NCBI RefSeq assembly: GCF_029691405.1 | Contig: NZ_CP121467.1 | Span: forward strand, 186,001 to 250,000 | DNA length: 64,000 nucleotides | From: Streptococcus sp. D7B5 | Lineage (GTDB): Bacteria; Bacillota; Bacilli; Lactobacillales; Streptococcaceae | Direction of reading: 5' to 3' | Part shown: positions 8,470 to 17,223 of the stretch, piece after piece | Layout of the letters: every line of letters starts with the position of its first letter | Numbering within the stretch: position 1 is the stretch's first letter | Notes under the pieces: generated by a model | The model's database searches: none | The model's input: the letters and a program-made list of their open reading frames with translations, nothing else | What the model was told of the DNA's origin: nothing | Position numbers and translations under genes: made by a program

Positions 8470-8964
8470 ATGGAGATTCGTTTAGCTTTTCCAAACGAAG
8501 TAGATGCGATTATGCAGGTGATGGAGGATGCTAAAAAGTGCTTAGCTGAGTCTGGTAGCGACCAGTGGCAAAATGGCTATCCAAATGCAGATATCATTAT
8601 TGATGATATCATCTCTGGTCAAGCTTATGTGGCCTTGGAAGAGGGAGAACTGCTAGCCTATGCTGCTGTGACCAAGAGCCCAGAGGAATCCTATGAAGCC
8701 ATTTATGAAGGATGTTGGCAGGGAGAAGAATCAGAATATCTGGTCTTTCACCGTATCGCTGTCGCAGCAGATGTCCAAGGGCAGGGAGTTGCGCAGACTT
8801 TCCTAGAAGGCTTGATTGAAGGATTTGATTACCTAGATTTTCGTTCAGATACGCATGCACAAAACAAGGCCATGCAGCATATCTTTGAAAAGCTGGGCTT
8901 CAGTCAGGTTGGAAAAGTTCCAGTTGATGGGGAACGTTTGGCCTATCAGAAATTAAAAAAATGA
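8470..8964 (+). CDS. GNAT-family N-acetyltransferase
   Basis: 164 aa. The GNAT fold is shown by VFHRIAVAADVQGQGVAQTFLEGLIEG (about 97-123), where the Q-x-x-G-x-A-like loop binds acetyl-CoA, and by the terminal block NKAMQHIFEKLGFSQVGKV. N-terminal residues include MEDAKKCLAESGSDQWQNGYP, common in a Firmicutes subfamily of unknown substrate. Shine-Dalgarno GAGGGGAAAAG precedes the ATG. The ogt start overlaps its stop by 4 bp. Confidence 0.88.
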   Translation: MEIRLAFPNEVDAIMQVMEDAKKCLAESGSDQWQNGYPNADIIIDDIISGQAYVALEEGELLAYAAVTKSPEESYEAIYEGCWQGEESEYLVFHRIAVAADVQGQGVAQTFLEGLIEGFDYLDFRSDTHAQNKAMQHIFEKLGFSQVGKVPVDGERLAYQKLKK

Positions 8965-9476
8965 CGCAGAAAAAGTACGCAAAAATGCTCTACCCGTCGC
9001 CGATTGGAACCTTATCCTTAGTTGCTGACGAGCAATATCTCTATGGAATTTGGGTGCAGGACCAAACTCATTTTGAGAGGGGATTAGGGGATGAAACGAT
9101 AGAAGAAGTTGCTAGCCATCCTGTATTAGAGCAAGTTATTTCCTATTTAGATACCTATTTCGAAGGCAGTGTTCAGGATCTATCTGACTTACCTTTGGCT
9201 CCTATTGGAACAGATTTTGAAAAGCGAGTCTGGGCTTACTTACAGGCCATTCCTTATGGTCAGACAGTGACTTACGGACAAATAGCGCAGGACCTGCAAG
9301 TAGCTTCTGCCCAAGCGGTTGGCGGAGCAGTGGGGCGCAATCCTTGGTCCATCCTCGTACCCTGTCATCGTGTGCTGGGGTCAGGCAATCGCTTGACAGG
9401 CTATGCATCGGGAGTCGAAAAGAAAGCCTGGCTCTTGCAACATGAAGGTGCAGCATTTCAAGAAAATAAAAAATAG
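8961..9476 (+). CDS. ogt: Methylated-DNA--protein-cysteine methyltransferase
   Basis: 171 aa DNA-repair suicide enzyme that removes alkyl groups from O6-alkylguanine. The acceptor cysteine is C135 in NPWSILVPCHRVLGS. The DNA-binding helix-turn-helix is TVTYGQIAQDLQVASAQAVGGAVGRN (about 102-127). N-terminal ribonuclease-like domain starts at SPIGTLSLVADEQYLYGIW. Translationally coupled to the upstream GNAT gene. Confidence 0.95.
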   Translation: MTQKKYAKMLYPSPIGTLSLVADEQYLYGIWVQDQTHFERGLGDETIEEVASHPVLEQVISYLDTYFEGSVQDLSDLPLAPIGTDFEKRVWAYLQAIPYGQTVTYGQIAQDLQVASAQAVGGAVGRNPWSILVPCHRVLGSGNRLTGYASGVEKKAWLLQHEGAAFQENKK

Positions 9477-9488
9477 AAAGAAAAGAAG

Positions 9489-9845
9489 ATGTTAGAATTT
9501 ATCGAATACCCAAAATGTTCAACTTGTAAGAAAGCAAAAAATGAATTGGATCAACTTGGACTTGAATACCAAGATGTCCACATCGTAGAAGAAACACCAA
9601 GTGAAGAAGTGATTTTGAACTGGTTGGAAACTTCCGGTTTTGAAGTGAAACAATTTTTCAATACTAGCGGGATTAAATACCGCGAACTGGGCTTGAAAGA
9701 TAAGGTGGGAAGTTTGTCAAAACAAGAAGCAGCCAAGCTTCTAGCCAGTGATGGCATGTTATTGAAACGTCCAATTTTGGTGGAGAATGGTGCTATTAAA
9801 CAAATCGGCTATAGAAGACCCTATGAGGACTTAGGTTTGAGATAG
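9489..9845 (+). CDS. ArsC/Spx-family thioredoxin-fold protein
   Basis: 118 aa. Thioredoxin-like fold with C10-S-T-C13 near the N-terminus (YPKCSTCKKAKNELDQLG), FNTSGIKYRELGLKDK and a cis-proline region LLKRPILVENG. This matches the ArsC/Spx/YusI group. Unlike canonical arsenate reductases there is no sign of an ars operon, so a Spx-like or general thiol role is as likely as arsenate reduction. Twelve bp after ogt, probably cotranscribed. Confidence 0.85.
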   Translation: MLEFIEYPKCSTCKKAKNELDQLGLEYQDVHIVEETPSEEVILNWLETSGFEVKQFFNTSGIKYRELGLKDKVGSLSKQEAAKLLASDGMLLKRPILVENGAIKQIGYRRPYEDLGLR

Positions 9846-9945
9846 TTTTTATTTATCTCCTTGATAGGTAAAATATATAGCTTCCCTGTTTTAAAGTGTG
9901 ATAAACTAGAAGATAGACGAAGTTTGAGCAGCCCGTAGCAAATAA

Positions 9946-9974
9946 TTTGCTTGCGAGCAGAAGTATGATAGAAT
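9946..9974 (+). promoter_or_regulatory. Weak promoter for the amino-acid ABC operon
   Basis: TTTGCT (9946-9951), 17-bp spacer, TAGAAT (9969-9974), 28 bp before the permease start. Confidence 0.35.
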
Positions 9975-10001
9975 GAATCATTATCAGGAGAGGATGTTTT
10001 T

Positions 10002-10802
10002 ATGACTGTTACAACATTTTTAGCATCAGATTGGTACCAAAGTTTGATGCAACTCATTCCGGATGGTAAGCTCTTTAGTTTGCGTTCGGTCTTTGATGGA
10101 ATTCCAAGGATTGTCCAACAACTGCCTACAACCTTGATGTTGACGCTTGGAGGTGCACTCTTTGGTTTGCTACTTGCCCTGATTTTTGCCATTGTAAAGA
10201 TCAATCGTGTTAAGATCTTATATCCCTTGCAGGCTTTTTTCGTCAGCTTCTTAAAAGGTACCCCAATCCTAGTTCAACTTATGTTGACCTACTACGGAAT
10301 TCCTTTGTTATTGAAAGCTATCAACCAACAATGGGGCACTGGTTTTAATATCAATGCGATTCCAGCGGCACTTTTTGCGATTGTGGCCTTTGCTTTTAAT
10401 GAGGCGGCTTATGCAAGTGAAACGATTCGTGCAGCCATCCTTTCTGTTAATCCAGGTGAAATTGAGGCGGCACGCAGTTTGGGTATGACTCGTGCGCAAG
10501 TATACCGTCGTGTGATTATTCCAAATGCGGCGGTGGTAGCGACGCCGACTTTGATCAACTCCCTTATCGGCTTGACCAAGGGAACTTCTCTAGCCTTTAG
10601 TGCGGGTGTTGTGGAAGTCTTTGCTCAAGCTCAGATTTTAGGTGGAGCTGATTATCGCTATTTTGAACGTTTCATCTCCGTTGCCCTTGTTTATTGGGTA
10701 GTCAATATTGGAATTGAAAGCCTCGGCCGTTTCATTGAGAGAAGAATGGCTATCTCAGCGCCGGATGCAGTATCTACAGATGTGAAAGGAGACCTTCGTT
10801 AA
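10002..10802 (+). CDS. Polar amino-acid ABC transporter permease
   Basis: 266 aa. Membrane-spanning permease of the His/Glu/Gln (HAAT) type. QQLPTTLMLTLGGALFGLLLALIFAIVKI opens the transmembrane domain. KGTPILVQLMLTYYG and NEAAYASETIRAAILSVNPGEIEAARSLGM (about 128-158, the EAA coupling loop) contact the ATPase. Overlaps the ATPase gene by one base. No substrate-binding protein gene is next to it, so the binding protein must be encoded elsewhere. Substrate not determinable; pneumococcal homologues are annotated as amino-acid (possibly cystine) transporters. Confidence 0.9.
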   Translation: MTVTTFLASDWYQSLMQLIPDGKLFSLRSVFDGIPRIVQQLPTTLMLTLGGALFGLLLALIFAIVKINRVKILYPLQAFFVSFLKGTPILVQLMLTYYGIPLLLKAINQQWGTGFNINAIPAALFAIVAFAFNEAAYASETIRAAILSVNPGEIEAARSLGMTRAQVYRRVIIPNAAVVATPTLINSLIGLTKGTSLAFSAGVVEVFAQAQILGGADYRYFERFISVALVYWVVNIGIESLGRFIERRMAISAPDAVSTDVKGDLR

Positions 10803-11545
10803 TGATTAAGATTTCGAATTTAAGCAAATCCTTTTCTGGACAGACAGTCTTGAATCATCTGAACTTGGATATCCAAAAAGGTGAGGTAGTGGCTTTGATT
10901 GGTTCATCTGGAGCTGGAAAATCAACCTTTCTTCGTAGTTTGAACTACCTTGAAACTCCAGATAGTGGAACGATTCAGATTGACAATTTTAAAGTTGATT
11001 TTTCTCAGATTAGCCAAGAGGAGATTTTAACCCTTCGTCGCAAGTTATCTATGGTTTTCCAACAGTTCAACTTATTTGAACGCCGAACAGCCCTTGACAA
11101 TGTCAAGGAAGGCTTGGTTGTTGTTAAGAAATTATCAGATGAGGAAGCAACAAAAATCGCCAAGGAAGAGTTGGCTAAGGTGGGTCTTTCTGACCGTGAA
11201 AACCATTATCCTCGCCACTTATCAGGTGGACAGAAGCAACGGGTTGCCCTCGCGCGTGCGCTTGCTATGAAACCAGATGTCTTGCTCTTGGACGAACCAA
11301 CGTCGGCACTGGACCCAGAGTTGGTCGGTGAAGTAGAAAAGTCTATTGCAGACGCTGCCAAGTCAGGTCAGACCATGATTTTGGTCAGTCACGATATGTC
11401 TTTTGTAGCCCAAGTGGCAGACAAGGTTCTATTCCTAGATAAAGGGAAAATCATCGAGTCTGGTACACCGGATGAAATCATCAATCATCCGAAAGAAGAA
11501 CGAACAAAAGAATTCTTCGCTAGTTACAAACGGACTTATATTTGA
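10802..11545 (+). CDS. Polar amino-acid ABC transporter ATP-binding protein
   Basis: 247 aa. Walker A GSSGAGKSTFLRSLN (about 34-48), Q-loop MVFQQFNLFERRTALDNV, signature LSGGQKQRVALARALAM, Walker B LLLDEPTSALDPELVGEV, H-loop ILVSHDMSFV. Closest to GlnQ/HisP-type subunits (family E.C. 7.4.2 amino-acid importers). Starts on the last base of the permease gene. Followed by a strong terminator. Confidence 0.94.
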   Translation: MIKISNLSKSFSGQTVLNHLNLDIQKGEVVALIGSSGAGKSTFLRSLNYLETPDSGTIQIDNFKVDFSQISQEEILTLRRKLSMVFQQFNLFERRTALDNVKEGLVVVKKLSDEEATKIAKEELAKVGLSDRENHYPRHLSGGQKQRVALARALAMKPDVLLLDEPTSALDPELVGEVEKSIADAAKSGQTMILVSHDMSFVAQVADKVLFLDKGKIIESGTPDEIINHPKEERTKEFFASYKRTYI

Positions 11546-11562
11546 TATAATAGAAAAAAGGA

Positions 11563-11597
11563 AAACTCAGTTAGTTGGACTAGCTGAGTTTACTCTT
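11563..11597 (+). terminator. Terminator of the amino-acid ABC operon
   Basis: Thirteen-base arms AAACTCAGTTAGT and ACTAGCTGAGTTT around a short TGG loop, followed by a T-rich stretch. Confidence 0.8.
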
Positions 11598-11623
11598 TAA
11601 AAAAGATAGAAACGAGAGAGATC

Positions 11624-11848
11624 ATGCTACTGCATCTATTTTCTTTGTATTTCGAGAGTTTGATCTTAACGACCATCCTTGTCGTGACTTTTCTGGGGAT
11701 TTGGATTGGATTGAGAGCCATGTCTGGTGTGGACAAGACAGCCAAAGCTCGCCAAGCCCATCTCTATGATATGATTATGATTGGAGTTTTGGTCATTCCG
11801 GTGTTATCCTTTGCCGTCATGAGTTTGCTCTTGGTTTTCAAGGCATAA
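11624..11848 (+). CDS. DUF4059 small membrane protein
   Basis: 74 aa with two hydrophobic segments (about 11-28 and 50-71) separated by a basic loop GVDKTAKARQAHLYDM. The sequence resembles the streptococcal DUF4059 family, which commonly sits just upstream of trxB. Function unknown. Shine-Dalgarno GAGAGA precedes the ATG. Confidence 0.7.
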   Translation: MLLHLFSLYFESLILTTILVVTFLGIWIGLRAMSGVDKTAKARQAHLYDMIMIGVLVIPVLSFAVMSLLLVFKA

Positions 11849-11913
11849 TCCTTGCGTGACTAGCAAGAATGAGTTAGAATAAAGATAGTTACAACAAGAA
11901 AGAAGGAATCGAA

Positions 11914-12825
11914 ATGTACGATACGATTATTGTCGGTGCTGGACCTGCGGGAATGACCGCTGCCTTATATGCTGCTCGAAGCAATCTGAAAGTGGCTTTG
12001 ATTGAAGGTGGTCTGCCAGGCGGGCAAATGAATAACACATCTGATATTGAAAACTATCCAGGTTATGCCAACATCAGTGGACCTGAATTGGCTGAAAAGA
12101 TGTTTGAACCACTTGAAAACCTTGGAGTGGAGCATCTTTATGGCTACGTTGAAAATATTGAAGATCAGGGTGACTATAAGAAGGTAATCACTGATGATCA
12201 AGTTTACGAAACCCGTACTGTCATCGTGGCAACTGGGTCAAAACACCGTCTTTTGGGGATTCCTGGAGAAGAAGAACTGAACAGTCGTGGTGTTTCTTAC
12301 TGTGCCGTATGTGATGGAGCCTTTTTCCGTGACCAAGACTTGCTCGTAGTTGGTGGTGGAGATTCAGCAGTAGAAGAAGCTCTCTTCTTAACTCGCTTTG
12401 CCAAGACTGTCACTATTGTTCACCGCCGTGACCAACTTCGTGCCCAAAAGGTTTTGCAAGACCGTGCTTTTGCAAATGAGAAAGTCAACTTTATCTGGGA
12501 TTCTGTTGTCAAGGAAATCAAAGGTGAAAACCGAGTAGAATCTGTCGTATTTGAAAATGTAAAAACAGGTCAAGTAACAGAGCGAGCCTTTGGTGGTGTC
12601 TTTATCTATGTTGGTTTGGATCCTGTTAGCGATTTTGTTAAAGAATTGAATATTCAAGACCAGGCAGGCTGGATTGTAACAGACAATCATATGAAAACTA
12701 GCGTTGATGGTATATTTGCGGTTGGGGATGTTCGCCAAAAAGATCTTCGCCAAGTAACAACAGCAGTTGGAGATGGGGCTATCGCTGGTCAAGAAGCATA
12801 CAAATTTATTACAGAACATAGTTAA
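11914..12825 (+). CDS. trxB: Thioredoxin-disulfide reductase
   Basis: 303 aa NADPH-dependent flavoprotein keeping thioredoxin reduced. FAD site IIVGAGPAGMTAALYAAR (5-22). Redox pair C130-A-V-C133 in SYCAVCDGAFFRD. NADPH-binding motif LLVVGGGDSAVEEALFL (about 143-159) and HRRDQLRA. C-terminal FAD motif GIFAVGDVRQKDLRQVTTAVGDGAIA. Full length for low-molecular-weight bacterial TrxB. Confidence 0.97.
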   Translation: MYDTIIVGAGPAGMTAALYAARSNLKVALIEGGLPGGQMNNTSDIENYPGYANISGPELAEKMFEPLENLGVEHLYGYVENIEDQGDYKKVITDDQVYETRTVIVATGSKHRLLGIPGEEELNSRGVSYCAVCDGAFFRDQDLLVVGGGDSAVEEALFLTRFAKTVTIVHRRDQLRAQKVLQDRAFANEKVNFIWDSVVKEIKGENRVESVVFENVKTGQVTERAFGGVFIYVGLDPVSDFVKELNIQDQAGWIVTDNHMKTSVDGIFAVGDVRQKDLRQVTTAVGDGAIAGQEAYKFITEHS

Positions 12826-12863
12826 GAAAAAAGTTTCCAATCAACTGATTGGAAACTTTTTTA
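12826..12863. terminator. Bidirectional terminator trxB / rlmB
   Basis: Thirteen-base perfect arms AAGTTTCCAATCA and TGATTGGAAACTT (12831-12843, 12846-12858) flanked by A and T runs; shared by the convergent genes. Confidence 0.9.
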
Positions 12864-13589
12864 TAGTCGGTTTCGGAAAACTTCGTACATGAGAATGGCT
12901 GCAGCAACACTGGCATTGAGGCTTTGAACATGCCCATTCATGGGAATGGTTATCATTTCATCGACCTGTTTTTTGATATTGCTAGAGATGCCTTTTCCTT
13001 CATTTCCGATGATGAGGGCGATTTTCCCTTTTGTATTCCACTTGTGGCAAGGGGTACCGTTCATATCCGTTCCAAAGGTCCAGAAGCCTTCAGCCTTGAG
13101 TTTGTCTAGGGTTTGACTGAGGTTGGTCACTCGGGCAATCGGTACGTGCTCAATAGCACCTGTGGCCGTTTTGGCAACGACAGGAGTCACTCCGACAGCA
13201 CGGTGCTTGGGAATGATGACACCTGAAACATTGGTCGCATCAGCAGTCCTTAAGATAGAGCCTAAGTTGTGAGGGTCAGTTAGACCATCCAGAATCAACA
13301 AAAGTGGATTTTCTTCTTGACGCGTTTTGGCAAGAATGTGATTTAGCTCGCTATAGGCAAATTCAGAAACTCGAAGGACAAATCCTTGATGGACAGCGCC
13401 TTCGGTCATTTCAGAGAGGGATTTTTTTGAGGTCCAAGAGATGGAGACTTTTTTCTCAGCAGCCAGTTCCTTGACTTTCTCAACATTCTTTCCCCTTAGA
13501 TCTTCTTGGAGGTAGAGTTTGTTTCCAGTGTTTGCAAGGAGGGCTTCTGTAACGGCGTGGACGCCATAGACAATATCATTTGTTTTCAT
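12861..13589 (-). CDS. rlmB: 23S rRNA (guanosine-2'-O)-methyltransferase RlmB / TrmH family
   Basis: 242 aa from MKTNDIVYGVHAVTEALL. A longer in-frame ATG at 13622 is rejected because it lies upstream of the promoter -10 box. SPOUT knotted methyltransferase: N-terminal L30-like RNA-binding domain, then LLILDGLTDPHNLGSILRTADATNVSGVIIPKHRA, ALIIGNEGKGIS (SAM knot) and IPMNGHVQSLNASVAAAILMYE. The -10 TATAAT ends only 6 nt before the ATG, so transcription should begin at or next to the A of ATG (leaderless mRNA). No Shine-Dalgarno spacing is possible. Confidence 0.92.
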   Translation of the reverse strand: MKTNDIVYGVHAVTEALLANTGNKLYLQEDLRGKNVEKVKELAAEKKVSISWTSKKSLSEMTEGAVHQGFVLRVSEFAYSELNHILAKTRQEENPLLLILDGLTDPHNLGSILRTADATNVSGVIIPKHRAVGVTPVVAKTATGAIEHVPIARVTNLSQTLDKLKAEGFWTFGTDMNGTPCHKWNTKGKIALIIGNEGKGISSNIKKQVDEMITIPMNGHVQSLNASVAAAILMYEVFRNRL

Positions 13590-13595
13590 GCCTCT

Positions 13596-13604
13596 ATTAT
13601 AACA
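13596..13604 (-). promoter_or_regulatory. rlmB extended -10 promoter, leaderless
   Basis: TGTTATAAT on the minus strand (TATAAT at 13596-13601 with an upstream TG). Six bases, AGAGGC, separate the box from the ATG at 13589. Confidence 0.6.
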
Positions 13605-13605
13605 C

Positions 13606-13630
13606 AAAACCCCGTCTTGCAACGGGATTT
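13606..13630 (-). terminator. def terminator
   Basis: CCCGT and ACGGG arms with a short loop followed by GGTTTT on the minus strand, between def and rlmB. Short stem, moderate strength. Confidence 0.55.
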
Positions 13631-13633
13631 TCT

Positions 13634-14245
13634 TTATTCGAGGATGAGGAGTCCATCTTTAACAGCAAATGGGTCTTTCTCATTGATACGATCGTAAAAC
13701 ATGATTCCGTTTAGGTGATCAATTTCATGTTGGACAACAATAGAGTTGTAACCTTTGAGCTTGATTCGGTGTTTTTCGCCGTCCTTGTCAAAGTAATCAA
13801 CAGTGACGCGGGCATGGCGAATAACATAGCCAGGTACGTTTCGGTCAACAGAAAGGCAACCTTCTCCTTCGCCAAGAGCAGCATCTTGAACAGAGTGAGA
13901 GACGATTTTTGGATTGTACATAACAGCTTGCAAGTCGTAGGCTTCCTGTGGAGTTTCACCTTCTTCCACAATATTGGGAACTAAAACAGCGATAATGCGT
14001 TTTGAGATATCGAGTTGGGGAGCAGCCAATCCAACCCCACCGCGGAGTCCCATCTTTTCAGCCATAACAGGATCTTGGGAATGTTTGAGGAATTGCATCA
14101 TCTTTTCACCAAGGATGATTTCCTGGTCAGACAGTGGGAAAGTAACTTCCTCAGCAACTGCGCGAAGTGTCGGATTCCCCTCGCGGATAATATCGTTCAT
14201 ATCAATTAAGTGAGCAGCTTTTGTAATACGTTCTATTGCAGACAT
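13634..14245 (-). CDS. def: Peptide deformylase
   Basis: 203 aa from [18 protein letters not shown]; the ATG at 14245 has AAAGGAGAG upstream, whereas the ATG at 14281 does not. Removes the formyl group from nascent proteins using a bound metal. All three motifs present: GVGLAAPQ (motif I), EGCLSV (motif II, metal-binding Cys) and HEIDHLNG (motif III, HExxH-like with catalytic Glu). Type 2 (Gram-positive) length with the usual insertions. Confidence 0.96.
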   Translation of the reverse strand: MSAIERITKAAHLIDMNDIIREGNPTLRAVAEEVTFPLSDQEIILGEKMMQFLKHSQDPVMAEKMGLRGGVGLAAPQLDISKRIIAVLVPNIVEEGETPQEAYDLQAVMYNPKIVSHSVQDAALGEGEGCLSVDRNVPGYVIRHARVTVDYFDKDGEKHRIKLKGYNSIVVQHEIDHLNGIMFYDRINEKDPFAVKDGLLILE

Positions 14246-14400
14246 TTTCTCTCCTTTCATTACCTCTACATGATAACACAAAATAGGCGAGAAAGAAAGT
14301 CGCAGAAGTTCCTAAAAAATAATATAATAAACGGTATTCCTCTTTTGTCTGTGGTATAATAAAAGAAAAGACTTGCACCAAAAGACAAGGGGGAATAAAG

Positions 14401-15720
14401 ATGGAAAAGCGACAAGATAGACGGTCTCAGGGCTCTCTTTATGGGTTGTGGAGAACTAGTGTGGATTTCTTTCGGAATTATAAATCCTGGACCAATGCTC
14501 AGTTTATTATTGTGTTATTGCTTGCAGTTGCCTTGTCCATGGGGGGGAACTTATTAGTTCGAGCAGTACAAGGTAGTAAGGGAACAAGCCCTGGTAGCCA
14601 AACTCTTGATTCTGCTAGTACATCTGGTCAATCCAAGGAAAATCAGTCTGGTGAAAAGACAGCCCGTATCATGGCAAATGGTGACCTTCTCTACCATATC
14701 CCCATCTACCGAACAGCTCTTAAAGAAGATGGAACCTATGATTTCCATGAGAATTTTGAGTATGTAAAACCCTGGCTCAAGCAAGCTGATTTAGTAATTG
14801 GTGACTTTGAAGGAACGGTGAACAAGGACCACTATTTGGCAGGTTATCCTCTCTTTAATGCACCAGGAGAAGTCATGGATGCGATCAAGGATGCAGGCTA
14901 CCAAGTTCTAGACTTGGCTCATAATCATATTTTGGATTCTCAAATTGAGGGAGTGGTTTCAACGGCTCAAGCTATTGAAAAGGCTGGAATGACACCCATC
15001 GGAGTCTACACGCATGAATCCCGAGACCAAGCACCTATAGTCATCAAGGAAGTCAATGGTATCAAGATAGCTCTCCTGGCCTATTCTTACGGTTTTAATG
15101 GCATTGAGCAGTATATCTCTCAAGAGGACTATAATCGATATCTTTCTGATTTGAATGAAGATAAGATGAAGGCAGAAATCGAGCGCGCAGAGAAGGAGGC
15201 GGATATTACTGTCATCATGCCTCAGATGGGAATTGAATACCAGCTAGAACCAACGGAAGAACAGAAAACACTGTACCATAAGATGATTGACTGGGGAGCA
15301 GATATTATCTTTGGAGGGCATCCTCACGTCGTTGAACCTGCTGAAACCGTTGAAAAAGATGGTGACAAAAAATTGATCATCTATTCCATGGGAAATTTTC
15401 TCTCAAATCAACGCATTGAAACCATGCAAGATGAGGAAAATGCCAAATGGACGGAGCGCGGTGTTCTCATGGACGTGACCATTAAGAAAAAAGATGGCAA
15501 GACAAGGATTGAAACGGCCAAAGCGCATCCTACTTGGGTAAATCGAACACCCAAAGGGACTTACTCTCCAGAAGGCTATCCGCTCTTCCTCTATCAGACC
15601 TATATCCTAGAGGACTTCATCGAGGGAGGCAGTCACCGTGACAAGTTGGACGAGGCGACCAAGGAACGAATTGACACGGCCTATAAAGAAATGAATGAAC
15701 ATGTAGGGTTGAAGTGGTAG
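14401..15720 (+). CDS. CapA/PgsA-like (PGA_cap) metallophosphatase-fold protein, membrane-anchored
   Basis: 439 aa. One N-terminal membrane segment (about 38-58, AQFIIVLLLAVALSMGGNLLV), then a Ser/Gly linker, then an extracellular PGA_cap domain: ARIMANGDLLYHIPIYR, DLVIGDFEGTVNKDHY, VLDLAHNHILDSQIEG, GGHPHVVEPAE and IIYSMGNFLSNQR, the metallophosphoesterase-like ligands of this family. CapA proteins act in poly-gamma-glutamate synthesis in Bacillus, but no other pgs/cap genes lie nearby, so the substrate here is unknown. Preceded by extended -10 TGGTATAAT near 14351. The next gene begins only 23 bp on, likely one transcript. Confidence 0.85.
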   Translation: MEKRQDRRSQGSLYGLWRTSVDFFRNYKSWTNAQFIIVLLLAVALSMGGNLLVRAVQGSKGTSPGSQTLDSASTSGQSKENQSGEKTARIMANGDLLYHIPIYRTALKEDGTYDFHENFEYVKPWLKQADLVIGDFEGTVNKDHYLAGYPLFNAPGEVMDAIKDAGYQVLDLAHNHILDSQIEGVVSTAQAIEKAGMTPIGVYTHESRDQAPIVIKEVNGIKIALLAYSYGFNGIEQYISQEDYNRYLSDLNEDKMKAEIERAEKEADITVIMPQMGIEYQLEPTEEQKTLYHKMIDWGADIIFGGHPHVVEPAETVEKDGDKKLIIYSMGNFLSNQRIETMQDEENAKWTERGVLMDVTIKKKDGKTRIETAKAHPTWVNRTPKGTYSPEGYPLFLYQTYILEDFIEGGSHRDKLDEATKERIDTAYKEMNEHVGLKW

Positions 15721-15743
15721 GCACTTGCCCTAAAGGAGACGAG

Positions 15744-16571
15744 ATGACGATTAAATTGATTGCAACGGATATGGATGGAACTTTGCTGGATCCAAGAGGG
15801 CAACTGGACTTGCCACGTTTAGAAAAGATTTTAGACCAATTAGATGAACGAGGTATCCGTTTTGTCATTGCGACAGGGAATGAAGTTCACCGTATGAGGC
15901 AATTACTGGAGCACTTGGCGAGTAGAGTAGTTCTAGTCGTTGCCAATGGGGCACGTATTTTTGAAAACAATGAACTGATTCAAGCGCAGATTTGGGATGA
16001 TGCTATGGTTGACAAGGCTCTCCTTCATTTTAAAGGGAGGGAGTGTCGAGATCAGTTCGTCGTTACCAGTATGAATGGGAGTTTTGTCAAGGAAGGAACG
16101 GTTTTTACAGACCTGGAAAAATTTATGACTCCAGAGATGATTGAAAAACTTTACCAAAGGACAAATTTTGTGGATGAGCTAAACTCAGACCTCTTCGGTG
16201 GAGTGTTAAAGATGAGCATGGTTGTTGGTGAAGAACGTTCTAGTTCAGTTTTGCAGGAAATCAATGACCTCTTTGATGGTCGTGTAAGGGCTGTTTCTAG
16301 CGGTTATGGCTGTATCGATATCCTGCAGGCTGGGGTTCACAAGGCTTGGGGATTGGAAGAATTACTCAAGCGCTGGGATTTGACATCAGAACAAATCATG
16401 GCTTTTGGTGATAGCGAAAACGATATCGAAATGTTAGAGCTGGCTGGAATTGCCTATGCTATGGAAAATGCAGATGATAGTGTCAAGGCAGTTGCGACTG
16501 CCCTGGCACCAGCCAACAGCCAGGCGGGTGTGTATCAGATTCTAGAAAAGTGGTTAGAGAAAGAGGGATAA
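15744..16571 (+). CDS. HAD-superfamily Cof-type phosphatase
   Basis: 275 aa from MTIKLIATDMDGTLLD; AAAGGAG lies 6 nt upstream of the ATG at 15744, so the ATG at 15714, which overlaps the capA-like gene, is rejected. HAD motif I is D-M-D-G-T-L-L-D, motif II lies in the VIATGNE region, and motif IV is MAFGDSENDIEML. C2B cap as in Cof/YbiV phosphatases, which hydrolyse sugar phosphates, PLP or FMN. Substrate cannot be told from sequence. Confidence 0.9.
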   Translation: MTIKLIATDMDGTLLDPRGQLDLPRLEKILDQLDERGIRFVIATGNEVHRMRQLLEHLASRVVLVVANGARIFENNELIQAQIWDDAMVDKALLHFKGRECRDQFVVTSMNGSFVKEGTVFTDLEKFMTPEMIEKLYQRTNFVDELNSDLFGGVLKMSMVVGEERSSSVLQEINDLFDGRVRAVSSGYGCIDILQAGVHKAWGLEELLKRWDLTSEQIMAFGDSENDIEMLELAGIAYAMENADDSVKAVATALAPANSQAGVYQILEKWLEKEG

Positions 16572-16572
16572 G

Positions 16573-17208
16573 GTGGCAGTACAGTTATTAGAAAATTGGC
16601 TTTTAAAAGAGCAGGCAAAGATTCAAACCAAGTATCGTGAATTGAATCAAGTATCTGTTCTAGAGCCAGATATCATCTTTATTGGTGATTCGATAGTGGA
16701 GTATTACCCTCTTCAAGAGTTGTTGGGAACTGCCAAGACGATTGTTAATCGTGGTATCCGAGGCTACCAGACGGGACTTTTATTAGAGAATTTGGATGCC
16801 CATCTTTATGGTGATGCTGTCGATCAAATTGTTCTCCTAATTGGGACAAACGATATCGGAAAAGATATTCCCATGAATGAAGCTTTGGATAATCTTGAAG
16901 GTGTGATTCAATCGCTCAACCGAGATTATCCGCTGTCACAAATAAAGCTCCTTTCAATTTTGTCAGTCAATGAAGGAGAAGAATACAAGCAGACAGTATA
17001 TATTCGTACCAATGAAAAGATTAAGGAATGGAATCAAGCCTATGAGGCTCTAGCATCCGCCTATATGCAGGTAGATTTTGTGCCGATTTATGATAGTTTG
17101 ACAGATTCAAAAGGACAACTTCAATCAGCCTATACAACGGATGGCCTCCATCTAAGTGTAGCCGGTTATCAAGCTTTATCAGATGCTTTGAAAACGTATC
17201 TGTTCTAA
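16573..17208 (+). CDS. SGNH/GDSL hydrolase (PAF acetylhydrolase-like)
   Basis: 211 aa, GTG start one base after the previous stop (AGG overlaps, GATAAGGTGG). SGNH blocks: IIFIGDSIVEYYPL (block I, catalytic Ser), GIRGYQTG (block II Gly), LLIGTNDIGKD (block III Asn) and DGLHLSVAGYQALSDAL (block V, Asp-His). Pneumococcal homologues are annotated as putative platelet-activating-factor acetylhydrolase. No signal peptide, so a cytosolic esterase is likely. Confidence 0.88.
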   Translation: MAVQLLENWLLKEQAKIQTKYRELNQVSVLEPDIIFIGDSIVEYYPLQELLGTAKTIVNRGIRGYQTGLLLENLDAHLYGDAVDQIVLLIGTNDIGKDIPMNEALDNLEGVIQSLNRDYPLSQIKLLSILSVNEGEEYKQTVYIRTNEKIKEWNQAYEALASAYMQVDFVPIYDSLTDSKGQLQSAYTTDGLHLSVAGYQALSDALKTYLF

Positions 17209-17223
17209 AGAATTGGCTTGATT

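Noticed and set aside
9489..9845. Arsenate resistance gene
   Set aside because: Only one ArsC-fold gene with a CxxC and no arsB/arsR; a Spx-like role is equally plausible.
9846..10001. Regulatory RNA between the ArsC-like gene and the ABC permease
   Set aside because: No stable hairpin or known riboswitch pattern seen; only a weak promoter.
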